Source: Ursus arctos (Eukaryota > Chordata > Mammalia > Carnivora > Ursidae). Taken from it: a stretch of 64,000 nt of DNA. Under the pieces are notes generated by a model that had not been told where the DNA came from, searched no databases, and worked only from the letters and a program-made list of their open reading frames with translations. The stretch lies in assembly GCF_023065955.2 (NCBI RefSeq), contig NW_026622897.1, positions 4,345,001 through 4,409,000 of the forward strand, in the 5' to 3' direction. Positions 49,473 through 61,173 of this stretch are shown one piece after another. The first letter of the stretch is position 1; each line of letters starts with the position of its first letter. Made by a program: the position numbers and the translations under genes.

Positions 49473-50639
49473 ACGAGTCTCTACTTCTTTAATACACTTT
49501 GATTTGGTCTCACAGACACAGAAAACTGTTTCTCTTTTTACACTTGTGTTGCCAAAAGTCTTGGATGAGAGATTTCTGCCTATGAGATCCTTCGTATACT
49601 CATCATACATTCCCTCTTTAAGTAGGTTTCTATCTCAGAGGCGGGATGGACCTCATTTTTCTAAGGCCCCCAGCAGAATCTTGGTCTGGGCTTGAAAGAG
49701 CCATCCTTAAATTCTTATCATTTCACAAATATCAACCACGACAGCCCTTGCTCCCAGCGGCTCTCCAGCCACTTCCCACACCTGCAAGCAAACAAATGAA
49801 AAAGCTTCTGGGCACCTTTGCTCTGCGGGTTCTCTTTGTATCGTGTTTCTCAGTGCTCTGTTATTGTGTCTTTTTCTCTTTCACTCGGAGAGCTTGTCAG
49901 TTTTCACAATATTAGCTACTACCTCCACAAGCTCTTACCAAAACCCAATCCCAAATCTCTAACGGTCCATTTATTGAGCGGCTTGCCTACCATGTGACAG
50001 GCACTGTGTGTGCCGAGGCTGGTGCTGGGGTACCCGCCAAGCCCTTAAAGAGAGCCATGCATTTGCACCTAAATTCAAAAAGTCCAAATCCAAGGTTATC
50101 GTGATAGTTCTCCCAATGCCACGTCCCCATTGCTGCCTGTGGCGCTCACATTAACGCTATCACGGTTCTCAGACCCCCTGCCGCAGGCTGGGCTCCCTGG
50201 GAAGCACGCTCCGGGAAGATCAGCGTGTAGAAAGCTTATGAGGAGGTGCTCCTGGGACCAACACCCAAGAACGAGTATAGAAGGAGGCAGAACGGGAGAG
50301 AGGGAGGAGCAGGACTGTAATGCAGGCTCAGGACAGGGCCTCCGGGGACGCTCCATGGAGCTCTCCCTTCAGAGCTGGCTAAGTGAGGACAGAAGATCAA
50401 GCCTCTTAGCCTCATGCTCATAGTCCCTGGAATGGGGCATGGCCGTGAGCAAGGCAGCTGTCTTCAGTCCAGGCAATGCATCCAGGGGACTGACAGCGGA
50501 GGGTGGCTGTTAGCAGCACGGCTGGCATCGAGGGGAATAAGCCCGTCATTTCTAAAGGGGCATCTGGGCGCTGCACCCAATGTCCACCACGCTCGCACAA
50601 TATAGCGGCAGGAATACAGAGTACGCAGGCAAACACCCC

Positions 50640-50725
50640 AAGAATCTAGTCTCATGTCTATCAGTCGTTCACTGTGATCATAGGCAAGTTACTCAACTTC
50701 TCCAAATCTCTGATAACATTATTTT
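50640..50725 (+). repeat. MIR-like remnant (weak)
   Basis: CATAGGCAAGTTACTCAACT followed by TCTCCAAATCTCTGATAACA fits the MIR core. Confidence 0.4.
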
Positions 50726-51199
50726 ACAAAGTCACAGATATATAGTAGAAAACTTAAATGCCTAACCCTTGTTAATTCTTCTCCCACCCTATGAATTTAG
50801 TGGGGTTTTGTTTTTTGTTTAACTATGTTCTTTCTCTTCCAAGTGCTCTGACTTCTTTAAAAGGACACTTGCTCATTCAGTCCATAAAGATGCACCTTGA
50901 ACCACCAGCCAGCCAGGACTGTTCAAGGCACTGCAGAGACCCCGTAAGCACCCCAGATGCCACCTCTGCTGGAGCAGGGCTTAAATTACAGATGCACATG
51001 TGCAACAGCCAAACAGAGAGGGTGACTTCCGACGGTGAGGCGAGACCGCCTGGCGGGGGAGGGCTGCCGTCTGCGGAGCTGCAGCCCCGTGGGAACAGAA
51101 AGCGAAGAAAAGCAAAACTGCTGCACTGATGCTTCCGGGAAGCCTGATTTCAAATGAACCTTTTCCCTCTCTCCTCCCAAACCTCCCTTCCTCCCCCCT

Positions 51200-51660
51200 T
51201 ATGCTCTTCTTTCAGGGACCCAGTACCACCCTAAAAACATGACTAACACAGCACATACACAATTCCTGTCAAACTGACTAGATCTCAGGGGTGCCTGGGG
51301 GGCTCAGGAGGTTAAGTGTCTGCCTTCAGGTCAGGTCATGATCCCAGGATCCTGGGATGGAGCCCCAGGTCAGGCTTTGCCCAGCAGGGAGTCTGCTTCT
51401 CCCTCTCCCTCTGCTGCTCCCCCTGCTTGTGCTCTCTGTCAAATATATAAAATCTTAAAAATAAAAATCAGTTAAAAAAAAAAAGAAAGAAACCGACTAG
51501 ATCTGTATTTCCCTATAAACCCCCCCAAGTCCCTTCCCCATGGGTGGGCTTGCAGTTTTGAACACCTTCGCCTGCTGCAGCCTGTTTTGCCCCGCAAAGC
51601 AATAAAGCTGTTGTTCCTCTTTATACCCAAACTCCGTCAGAGGTGAGAGGGTAGGTTCTT
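51200..51660 (+). mobile_element. LTR-like fragment interrupted by a SINE
   Basis: Right of the SINE at 51286 is CCCGCAAAGCAATAAAGCTG, then TTCCTCTTTATACCCAAACT, which resembles an LTR R/U5 junction with a polyadenylation signal. Left of the SINE is CA-rich sequence. Ends are not defined and no terminal repeats were seen. Confidence 0.4.
51286..51489 (+). mobile_element. SINEC inserted in an LTR-like fragment
   Basis: Head GGGGTGCCTGGGGGGCTCAG, body with GTCATGATCCCAGGATCCTG and TGCTTGTGCTCTCTGTCAAA, A-rich tail. Duplication AAACTGACTAGATCT (51271-51285) against AAACCGACTAGATCT (51490-51504), one mismatch. Confidence 0.92.
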
Positions 51661-52104
51661 TGATGTCTTGTAGACCAAGGTGGGGCGTCTCTCCTGCAGC
51701 ACTGTTACGAGTATCTAATTAAACAAAATGTGTACAGCACTCAGCATGGAGCCCGGTATGTGGTAAGGGCTTGATCAGTGAAAACTATTATTATTACTAT
51801 CATCATCCTCATCATCAACATCATGATAGCTTCAAATGGCCTTTTTATATACAAACCCTTCCTTTGTCCATGTATCTTCTGCATCATGCCAAATAAGGAA
51901 AGGCTGGGGTAGGATGGGAAGGAAAGACAGAGGGAGGGGCCGAAGTAGCTGTCATGTACATCATTTGGTAATTTCTTAAATGTGGTTTTATGTTTTTTAA
52001 ATCCAAAAGGACCATATGGAATTTCTGTCTGAATGTCCCACTTCATGAATGTTTAACGCATGCTGAATGAATCACTAAGTGCTCATTTGCTAAATACATG
52101 CTCT

Positions 52105-52139
52105 ATGAATGAATGAATGAATGAATGAATGAATGAATG
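52105..52139. repeat. (GAAT)n microsatellite
   Basis: Eight GAAT/AATG units ending in TGT. Confidence 0.92.
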
Positions 52140-52439
52140 TGAGAGGTAAGGGAATGCATGAATGAACAAGAGGCCAATGAGATTGCGTTTGGTTTTTAGA
52201 TTTCTAGGACAGAATTCCTGGAAGATTTCATAACCCTGAAAGGTTGCATACCCCAAAATGTTGAAAATATTTCCCATAGAAAACACAAGAATGCTGAACA
52301 ACATACTACCTGTAACAAAAGGGAGTATCTATAGGTTTCGCCAAAAATTGTGGCTGAAGGTATCAGGACATGTGATTAACAATATGCAGATTGGTAAAAC
52401 AGCTAGTAAGTAAGGGTTGGAGAAAGGTGCTAACATTGA

Positions 52440-52690
52440 TTATTTACGGTATTCAAAATATTATGCTATCATTATCCTTCTCATCTTCATAATCTAATAA
52501 ATCATTACCTTCATTTTATTAGCACCATACTCTAACCAACTGAGCTAACCAGCCACTCGTTACTGTCGTTTTACAGTTAAGAAACTGAGTCTCACAGAGG
52601 CTTATCCAAGAATGCAAATAACGACCGGAGTTTGTGTATGACACCGAAACCTGTTCTTTCCCCAGAATGTAGGAAATAAAGAATCTAAAC
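52440..52690 (-). repeat. MIR-like SINE remnant split by the tRNA half
   Basis: TTTTACAGTTAAGAAACTGA, GTCTCACAGAGG and an ACCGGAGTTTGTGTATGACA stretch are the reverse complement of a MIR core and body. The left part (CATTATCCTTCTCATC) is cut from the right by the tRNA fragment. Confidence 0.5.
52507..52554 (-). pseudogene. 5' half of tRNA-Ile(AAU), retroposed fragment
   Basis: The minus strand from 52554 reads GGCTGGTTAGCTCAGTTGGT then TAGAGTATGGTGCTAA. This is the acceptor 5' strand, complete D arm (TAGCTCAGTTGGTTAGA) and anticodon 5' stem of tRNA-Ile, stopping inside the AAT anticodon at 52519. The T arm is missing. TCATTACCTTCATTTTA (52502-52518) and TCGTTACTGTCGTTTTA (52557-52573) flank it and match at 13 of 17 bases. 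They suggest a target duplication within a MIR element. Confidence 0.75.
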
Positions 52691-53374
52691 CAAGCCTTGG
52701 TCCTCAAAAATTCAGCATAGCAGCACAATGAAGTAATTCATAATAGTTAAACGCAATGTCTCCAATTCACTATTCACGTTTTATTACATATTTACCCTTA
52801 AGTAAGAAATTCATATTATTATATATGATTTCAGAGATGGGAAACAGAGACGGAAGTTATTTCCCCAAAGTCAAATTAAAACACAAATCAGAATGCAGCA
52901 TTTATTGAATTGTAGCTTACACACACACATACACATATTTGTCAAGAAAACAAGACAAGCACATTAGCTAAATGATAAAGAGAACTCTAAACATTAAAAC
53001 TTTCTTTCAAAATCCACCCCTCCCTAGCCTCCCCTTGCCTAAGAGACCCCTGCTGAGCTCTCCCGTGCCTCCACGTGGAAGAACTGTCCTGTTAGTCAAC
53101 ATCTGATCATCTAGGACAGTCCACTTGGCAGAATGTCCAACACACTATAGCACGGCGGTCATTACAATGCATAATGATGACACTGAAACCCTCGAGACAG
53201 GCTCTGGGATTATCAAAGACTGATTAACACAACAAGAATTGCTCAACCCTGAAGAGTGTTTTATTGAATTTCATCTATTCACCAATTGCTACTGCATATG
53301 TAACAGTTTGCTTAGAATGTTTGGTTGACCAAAAGTATTTTTTTACTTTTTCAGGTAAGAAAATATCTGCTGGT

Positions 53375-53432
53375 AAAAGAAAAAGAGAGAGAGATAGAGA
53401 GGGAGAGAGGGAGAGAGAGAGAGAGAGAGAAA
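53375..53432. repeat. (GA)n purine-rich microsatellite
   Basis: GA dinucleotides with GGGA interruptions across about 58 bases. Confidence 0.92.
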
Positions 53433-54005
53433 ATACTGTGTTCTCCAATACAATAGGAAATGTGTTGGTAGCCACCATTACTCGAAGTTCTATAGGCTCT
53501 CTTACTCAAGTAGCAATGTATCAAGTCTGAGCAGAGGGAGACCTTATTGTGTAGCAACTAGGAGCCCATAAATAATGCAATGAATGATGTAACTGAATGT
53601 TCTCCTATGTTTCAAGGATTAATTCTAACTCTGGAAACATCATGTAAATTCTAATCAAGCAGTTAGACTGAGTTTCTCACTCACTAACTCGTTATGAGTT
53701 ATTGATTCTGGGTTTGTTTGGGTTTTTGTTTTTTGTTGTTTTTTTGGGGGGGAGAGGGGAGGGAGGATGAGCTGGGGGGACCATCAGCTATTCTAACAGA
53801 ATGAATTCACTAGCAAAAGAATAAAACCCAGATATAAATTAAATAAGCTTGATATCAGATCTGCATTCAATCCAGGATGGCTAGAAATGCCTTTGGATAT
53901 TACAGTCTGCCCCACTGATATTCACTCTCATTATTTCCCCAGACAAAAAACCCTCCACTACAATGATTGCGCCCAACACCTCAAACTCAATCTGACATAT
54001 AGGCC

Positions 54006-54047
54006 TTTTAATATAAAATGCATACCTTTAATATAAAATGCATACCT
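54006..54047. repeat. 20-bp tandem duplication
   Basis: CTTTTAATATAAAATGCATA followed directly by CCTTTAATATAAAATGCATA. Two copies, nearly identical. Confidence 0.85.
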
Positions 54048-54235
54048 TCACCATTTCACACCTCTCCAAGTCATACTCACTATCTCAGTTTAGGCTGCAA
54101 ATTCATTATCTCCAACCTCAGCTGGGCCCTCAAAAAATACCCGATAATACATCTACCTGATCCTGGTCAGTTTTCTTCTCCATTCCTTCTATCAACAATT
54201 TCTAAGTCTATCACTTTCTCAAGGACTCTATCCCT

Positions 54236-54409
54236 CCAGGGCCAAGCACAAATGTGGGGAGGGACACAGGGAGAAGGGGAGAGAATCTTAAGCAGACTCC
54301 CCACTGAGCACAGAGCCCAATGTGGGGCTTGATCACAGGATGCTGACATCATGACCTGAGCTGAAATCAGGAGTCCAACATTTAATCAACTGAGCCACCC
54401 AGGCACCCC
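54236..54409 (-). mobile_element. SINEC, minus orientation, tail lost
   Basis: AGCAGACTCCCCACTGAGCA, GATCACAGGATGCTGACATC and the head complement TGAGCCACCCAGGCACCCC ending at 54409. The A-rich end is not clear and no duplication was seen, so the left boundary is approximate. Confidence 0.8.
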
Positions 54410-54795
54410 TAGTGCCATTATTATGTCTATAGTGGTTACTGTAGGATAGGTATGTGGATGTGCTGGTTTGTGAAGATTTTTATTTAATAGAATGTTTGAT
54501 AACACAGGATTTCTTATGCAACTGAAATAATGAATAAAATAGCATAGTGGAGATACTATTTCTGTGTCTCATAGAGATCCACATTTCTTTAACAGAAAAT
54601 ATACAAATGCCTATAAGTGAGGGCACACATGCTCCCCCACACAGTTACTGCGTCTACGTGCATTTAAGATAATTAAAGATAATCTACTAACTGGCATAAA
54701 ATCTATAGATTACTGTGAAGCACAATAAAACACACAATGCAGGAGTGTTCTGAAAATATTAAAGCACTCTAAAATGTGTTATAACTATATTTACT

Positions 54796-54844
54796 ATTTT
54801 TTGAATTCAATTAGCCAACATACAGTACATCATTGATTTTTGAT
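54796..54844 (-). mobile_element. Ultra-short L1 3' end (49 bp), minus orientation
   Basis: TTGAATTCAATTAGCCAACA and ACAGTACATCATTGATTTTT form the reverse complement of the L1 3' terminus. A perfect 12-bp duplication ACTATATTTACT flanks it at 54784-54795 and 54845-54856. Confidence 0.85.
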
Positions 54845-54925
54845 ACTATATTTACTCTTATTTGTGATTGAGCAAAAACTACAGTCAGAACAATTAAAAT
54901 AATCAACTAAAATATGGCAACACAA

Positions 54926-55119
54926 GGGGCACCTGGGTGGTGGTCGGTTAAGTGTCTGCCTTCAGCTCAGGTCATGATCCCAGGGTCTTGGGATCCGGTG
55001 GGGCTGGGAGCTCAACAGGGTGTCTGCTTCTCCCTCTCCTTCTGCCCCTCCCCCCGCTTGTGCGCATGCTCTCTGTGTCAAATGAATAAATAAAATCTTT
55101 TAAAAAATAAAATAAAATA
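54926..55119 (+). mobile_element. SINEC, outer member of a nested pair
   Basis: Head GGGGCACCTGGGTGGTGGTC, body TGATCCCAGGGTCTTGGGAT, tail AATAAATAAAATCTTTT. Its 17-bp duplication AAAATATGGCAACACAA (54909-54925) recurs only at 55343-55359, beyond the next SINE, with one mismatch. The second SINE therefore inserted into this element's A-rich tail. Confidence 0.9.
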
Positions 55120-55342
55120 GGGGCGCCTGGGTGGCACAGAGGTTAAGCGTCTGCCTTCGGCTCAGGGCGTGATCCCGGCGTTATGGGATCGAGCCCCACA
55201 TCAGGCTCCTCCGCTATGAGCCTGCTTCTTCCTCTCCCACTCCCCCTGCTTGTGTTCCCTCTCTCGCTGGGTGTCTCTATTTCTGTCAAATAAATAAATA
55301 AAATCTTTTAAAATAAATAAAATAAAGTAAAATAAACAAAAT
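55120..55342 (+). mobile_element. SINEC, inner younger member of a nested pair (with shared tail)
   Basis: Near-consensus copy: GGGGCGCCTGGGTGGCACAG head, GATCCCGGCGTTATGGGATC, TGCTTGTGTTCCCTCTCTCG, then AAATAAATAAAATC and an A/T-rich tail. It is almost identical to the copy at 60982 and sits in the tail of the SINE at 54926. Confidence 0.92.
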
Positions 55343-55404
55343 AAAATATGGCAGCACAAAATCATGGTAGCCTACAAAGCATTACCAGATACACCACAAA
55401 CTCT

Positions 55405-55615
55405 ACAAGGATTTATTCAACATTCATTCATTCTCCTAACATTTATCGAGTGCCTTTATAAATCTGACTTCCTGCTAGGCACGGACATACATAGATCTCT
55501 GTCTCGAGGAGGCAGAATAAACCAAAATCACATTACGACACAGTAAGTCCTATTATAGAGATAGAGCGATAACTTAGTGTTCCATAGGGAAAATAATGCA
55601 GTGACAAGACACAAG
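55405..55615 (+). repeat. L2-like remnant
   Basis: CATTCATTCATTCTCCTAAC, TTATCGAGTGCC, TGCTAGGCACGG and a long tail with AATAATGCAGTGACAAG are L2-like. Confidence 0.45.
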
Positions 55616-56694
55616 ATGGATGCATGTCTGTCTGTCTGTCTGTGGTTGTGTGTGCACAAAACTAATTAGAAAAACCATTCTCTCCCAATATTACATTGGA
55701 GGGTTCATGCATGAAGAATCAAGGGCATAAAGCAACAAGAAATGGAAGCATGTTTTAGAACATTTTTATTTCCTCCACCGGACACAGCAGACTCACACAT
55801 AACAAATATAGTACAGTAAAAGGAAAAGGAGTCAAGGTGACTTCAAGGACTTACAATTAAGATAGCATCAGGATTTCCACACAGACAGTCTCCTCTTATG
55901 ACAGACTGGTTCTATGGATCACCATTTATTTGGAGAGTTCAACTGGACTCCTACCCAACTTAGCCCCCGAATGAGGGAGAATGGCTAATTGGCTACAGAT
56001 GTAGATATATGCAACCATGACGGTATTTGCCATGTTTTGGTAGGGTTTGAAGGGTGGTTCTATATGTCTGCTATCTGAATGTCCTATTGCTTCTTTTCTA
56101 GGAAAATATTCTTTTCCTGGCATCCAGATCTGTTTCTTTCTCCCTTCACCTTTAAGAAAGAAAATGTATTGGCATACAAACAAGTCGTTGCTCCAAAAGG
56201 AACCAGTAGATGGAACATTTGAGAAATGCCATGTCAGTCTCACTTGGAAAACCAGACACTGAGTGTAATGTCAAGTGGACCCTCAAAACAACCCTTCTCC
56301 TCCCTTCCCCTCCCTTCTCCTCTACTCTTCCCAACAGTTTTGAGTAGCTGTTTCTGTCTTCTGAGGCAAGAGGGCACAGGACACTGACGGCAATGACATG
56401 TGACCTACTGAACATGAACTTGGGGAAGCTAACAAAGCATCCTCAGGAAAAATGGGAAGACAGTCACAAATAATCGAAGGTACAAACAGTGATACCTTCC
56501 ACCACATGACCAACAAGATTATTTTGAACACAAACGATGTAACATAAGATGTGACTCCAAGTCACCACCTTTATTCTGTCCCTCTTAGGGTAGTAATTGC
56601 CTGGGACATATTCACCCCAAAAGAGTCACTTCCAGATTCATTCCTTCCAAAAAAAAAAAAAAATCAGTCTGCGGAACTCACTGAGCCTAGATCA

Positions 56695-56896
56695 ATGACC
56701 CCGAAGGTACAGAATTCAGTGCCTTTTGGCACAACTTTGGTGTGCCTAAATCACCTGGAGTTTGGTTCAAAATTGAGAGTCCCGGCCCCTCCCCAGAGCT
56801 ACAAAGGAGACCTTCTGAGGAAAGGGTCGAGGAATCTGCATTTTCACACCTTTCTTCAGGTATTCCTTATGTTCACTGAGGTTTGATAACCACTAG
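56695..56896. repeat. MER5-like DNA transposon remnant
   Basis: CCTAAATCACCTGGAGTTTG, AATCTGCATTTTCACACC and GTTCACTGAGGTTTGATAAC followed by CACTAG match the MER5 pattern with a terminal inverted end. Confidence 0.55.
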
Positions 56897-57544
56897 CTTA
56901 AAGGAAGAACTGTTTAATAAGCGTCAAATAAAGCCTGTACAGAAAGTGACTTCTCACTGTTCTATTTATAGGAATGTTCACTGTTTCTCAATTCTCCACG
57001 ACAGCCCAACAAATCTCCAAGCTTCGGAGATATTTCCAGCTCCCCTACTTCCTAAATCACTCTAGTCTGGAATTTTCGATTTTATGAGGTGCTCTTTGCT
57101 TACAGCACATACTTTTAGGTCTTCAGATCCTGTCCCGAAGCGATATTTGAGGAGCAAGATTATGTCATCCCATCCCCTAACACTGCATTTTTGGCAGCAG
57201 TAGCCCACTTGCTGACAAACATTTTTCTCTCGTTTGGGAGAAAACTGTACAAAAAGTCTAAGCAGAAAATATAAGGAAAGTGGAAGAGAGTCATCACATT
57301 TACCTAATTCCTTAAAATACAAAAGGGCCACTGCACAAGTTCCAGGAGGAAGAAACTCCTCCATCTGCTCTCTCTGAACACGACTGCGCTACAAAGTTTG
57401 GCTTCACATGGCAGGTGTAAGTAAAATCCCAACAGGTTTGCATACTTGAAAGCATCCCTCACAAAATCTAAATACTTTGTTTCGATGGAACCAAATATAA
57501 CACAAGAAAGATCAAGCACAAAAGAAATAATGTAATTGGACGAT

Positions 57545-57665
57545 TAAACAAAGAACGTCCACTCATTTGTTCAGAGCATTTTATGGAACACCCATCAGGT
57601 ATCAGGCACTGTACTAAATATGGGATAAACACAGAGTCTCAAGGTAAGAGAATTCAGAAAGAGGA
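57545..57665 (+). repeat. L2-like remnant (weak)
   Basis: ACACCCATCAGGTATCAGGC and ACTGTACTAAATATGGGATA resemble the L2 3' block. Confidence 0.4.
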
Positions 57666-58701
57666 ACTTTCAATTTTGAGCCACCTCTCTAGCTCATGCA
57701 TCAAATAAGCACCTGCAGAGAAACCCAGTCACCAGACAGCCCTAGCAAATATTCTCTCCACTTACGTCCGTTAATTCTTTTTTTCCTCCTAGATAGGTCT
57801 GAAATTCCAAAAGAGATCATTCTATCTTCTTGCTAACTCACAGCAAATGACCTGTATATCTAGAGACAGTGCATTTATTTTATTATCATACTCAATGAAA
57901 TACGTGGTTTTTTTTTTTTTTCAGTTTTTCCCCTCAGCTCCCTATGACACAGGGAACAAGACAAAATAAAGGAGAATGAGAAGAGTGATGACGATGTAGA
58001 AAGAAACACGTCACAGTACTCTCCCCACACGTGCCCGAGTATTTCAAGTAGATAAATCACATACTAAGAAGTAATATATAATCACTTATCATCTCTATCC
58101 ACAAACTAATAATCACCAAGGGCACGTCCCATTGTCCAAATTCATCTTCAGAATAAAGGCTTAACAACTGAGCCAGTAGCCAAACATGAATAGAGCGCCG
58201 CATACAAAACACAAATGCCGTTAGCTGGGTCACTCCTGCACCTCACAGTTGCCTAAACCCCTGAACACGTGTACAAACTAGTTTGAATGCAATGGATGGG
58301 GGGAGCTTGAAATTCTCGGACAAATAAAATAAGCAGTTTCTCTGTCACCTCTTTCTTTTCTTTCTAATCTTGGAGTAGTTTATTGTGAAATACCCACATT
58401 CCACCAAATATATATGTCCTTGTATTTTTAGAGAATTTACAAGACTGGTTTTCATCTTGCCACATAGCATTCAGCAGTTTGCTGGAAATATTTGAATCTG
58501 CAATGATTACATATGCTTTTGCACACACAGGAGTCCTGGCCAGGGAGCCAAAATGGGATTCCAGCTTTAATTTTTTTAATGGATTGGCTGGGCAATGCCA
58601 ACAAAATAAACTCCTTCTTATCACTTTTTTTTTTTTTTTTGGTATATGACACCAGTTAACCCATAAATTCTTTCCATAAGGTTACTAGCAAGTGAATTAT
58701 T

Positions 58702-58832
58702 GAAGAAGAAGAGGAAGAGGAAGAAGGAGGAGAAGGAGAAGAAGGAGAAGAAGAAGAAGAGGAAGAAGGAGAAGAAGAAGAAGAGGAAGGAGGAGACGAA
58801 GAAGAGGATGAAGGAGAAGAAACGAAAGAAAA
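58702..58832. repeat. Long GAA/GAG purine tract
   Basis: About 130 bases of almost pure purine (GAA, GAG, GGA triplets) with isolated T and C interruptions. The Lys/Glu-rich reading frame it gives is a by-product of composition. Confidence 0.95.
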
Positions 58833-60981
58833 ATTTTAGATCATTCGGAGACATTCAACTTTGGTTGAAATTAACGGATTTTGGTCTGAAGCTAACGTTT
58901 TACTGGTTGAGGAGTCTCACAAAGTATAGTCCTCCTCTTTCATAACAAATGTACAAGGTAATTATTATTCATATGCCACAAAATATGCAACCAAGGCTCT
59001 GAGAAGGTAGGAGTTGCCTTTTCAGGGTCTCACACGTACTAAGGGGCTCATCAGAGACTTATTCAAACCCACAGCTGTCGAATTCTTAATCCTTCAGCTC
59101 TGCCGTATTGTTTTCCGATGATCAGGGAGGTGGTAGAAAAAAGCCCTAGATGGCCATTAAGTTCTGATTTCAGATTATAGCATCTAACTTCTACAAATAT
59201 GAAAGCCTAGAACTACTAGAATACCTTTTGTCTAACTTTTTAATTCTAATGAATGTGTTGCTCAGAACTTTATTACCTAAATTGAGGCCCAAATTGTAAA
59301 AATAAGATATGTAAATTGATGAAACATCCTATCTCACAAATATACTTTATTTTTCATTATTTACATGTTAGTAACATGGTCACATTCTAAGGTTTTTTTA
59401 AGGATTTATCCATGTCAGAGAATTCATTTTATTTAATATCGGGGGAGGTTAAACATGTATTTTTTATATCCTTCCACTTTTTCCTAAGCGTGTATCAATA
59501 TCATTTTCTTTCCACAAATAATGAAACAATGTCTGGTTTTTTTGCTCCTTGAATCCAGGCTTCCCTTCCATTTTCTTTCCTCACTGTTCTCTCAGTTCCT
59601 TGGACTATTCTCCATCAGTAGCTCTCCTCCCCTTATGTGCCACCCTTCCAGTCTTGTGACTTTTCTTCCTGCCATTCTGCTCCCCATAGCTTCTGGAGTC
59701 TTCAGAGCCACCTGCAAGGCTGTAACAGCCCATAGTTCTTTGACAAGAAAACCAGGGAAGCCATGGCCTTAAATTGGTCTCCTGGAATATCTTCACTGAC
59801 AGGCCGATATTAGCAAACCCCAAACCAATAAGTAACAGGGGTCTAAGTGATAGGGTTCTCAGCAACTCCCTTTTATAAGAACAAAATAGAAATAAATGAG
59901 TTACTAAATTCACCCTTGATGTAAAATCCCCAGCTGTTTCTCCATATGTGTTCCCAAGTAAATGATTTCCAAATAAATAATGTAATAAGCGATTATGCAC
60001 CTTCAGCAGGATCTTAAGGTTTATTTTTATTGTTATGGCTGTGCCCCAGAGATTCACAGGGAACAAAATTATCCAAAGTGAATGATAAATGAACTTCCTC
60101 TAGACAGCTCCAAGACAATTGGAGTTCTTACATTTTCCTTCAATATAGCTTCCTTAAAATAAAGGCTTATAATTAAAGAAGTTCCATCAGTCAAAGATGG
60201 GGAATGTTTTGTTTGGAATTTGTATTACCAGCACTTTGCACAATACTTGCCACCCAGTAGAGCCACAAATATTTTTTAATGATTGCATGGAATAAATAGT
60301 ACCTTGATGTCCCTACTTAGGAAAGTAATCTACTCTCCTCAAAGTTTTAAAACTCATAGGTGCCTGCTTTTCTTGTATATGCCCTTATAACTGTTTACCA
60401 AAAGCTTGAAAAATATGTCTTCACAGAATGCAAGAGCAGGGAAGGATTGTAAGTATGACACCTTATGGACAACAAGTCTTCTAGAGAGTGAAAGTCATGT
60501 GCACAGAATATGTAAGTAGCTAGTCATCCAAGGCACAGGGAACGAGAACCAGGTCTCCCGAATTCTGGAATCTTTTCAATTTCATCAATTCAATTTACTT
60601 TTCTTATTAAAATGGTACGATGTATTTTAATGTTTATAGCCAATGCATCTAAAAATGACTGTCAAAATATCAAAAACCTGAGTTAGGATTTTCCAATGAT
60701 CAAACAACTAGCTTAATTACTTGGCAATATCCTCATGTTTATTAAATTCATTTCCTCCTTGCAGATTATTCTGAATAAAGGACCAATCTCCAGTGACTGA
60801 GACGACATTCCATGATGGAGCCACTAAGAAGGCAGGAACTTGCCCTGTAAGGACAGTTTCTCCCGAAGCATACTGTGACAGGATGTAGAACAGCTTCCCA
60901 ACACTCCAACAGCCAGAAATTCCCACCTCCGAATTAGAACAATTCTTCGTGAAATTATTCATTTAAAAAATAGTCATTCAG

Positions 60982-61173
60982 GGGCGCCTGGGTGGCGCAG
61001 TCGTTAAGCGTCTGCCTTCGGCTCAGGGCGTGATCCCGGCGTTATGGGATCGAGCCCCACATCAGGCTCCTCCTCTATGAGCCTGCTTCTTCCTCTCCCA
61101 CTCCCCCTGCTTGTGTTCCCTCTCTCGCTGGCTGTCTCTATCTCTCTCGAATAAATAAATAAAATCTTTTTTA
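60982..61173 (+). mobile_element. SINEC, young near-consensus copy
   Basis: GGGCGCCTGGGTGGCGCAGT head, GATCCCGGCGTTATGGGATC, TCTCTCGCTGGCTGTCTCTA, AATAAATAAATAAAATC tail. Perfect duplication AAAAAATAGTCATTCAG at 60965-60981 and 61174-61190 (last G shared with the SINE start). Confidence 0.94.

Noticed and set aside
58621..58945. Lys/Glu-rich and Phe/Ser-rich frames
   Set aside because: Direct translation of the GAA/GAG purine tract and a poly(T) run.
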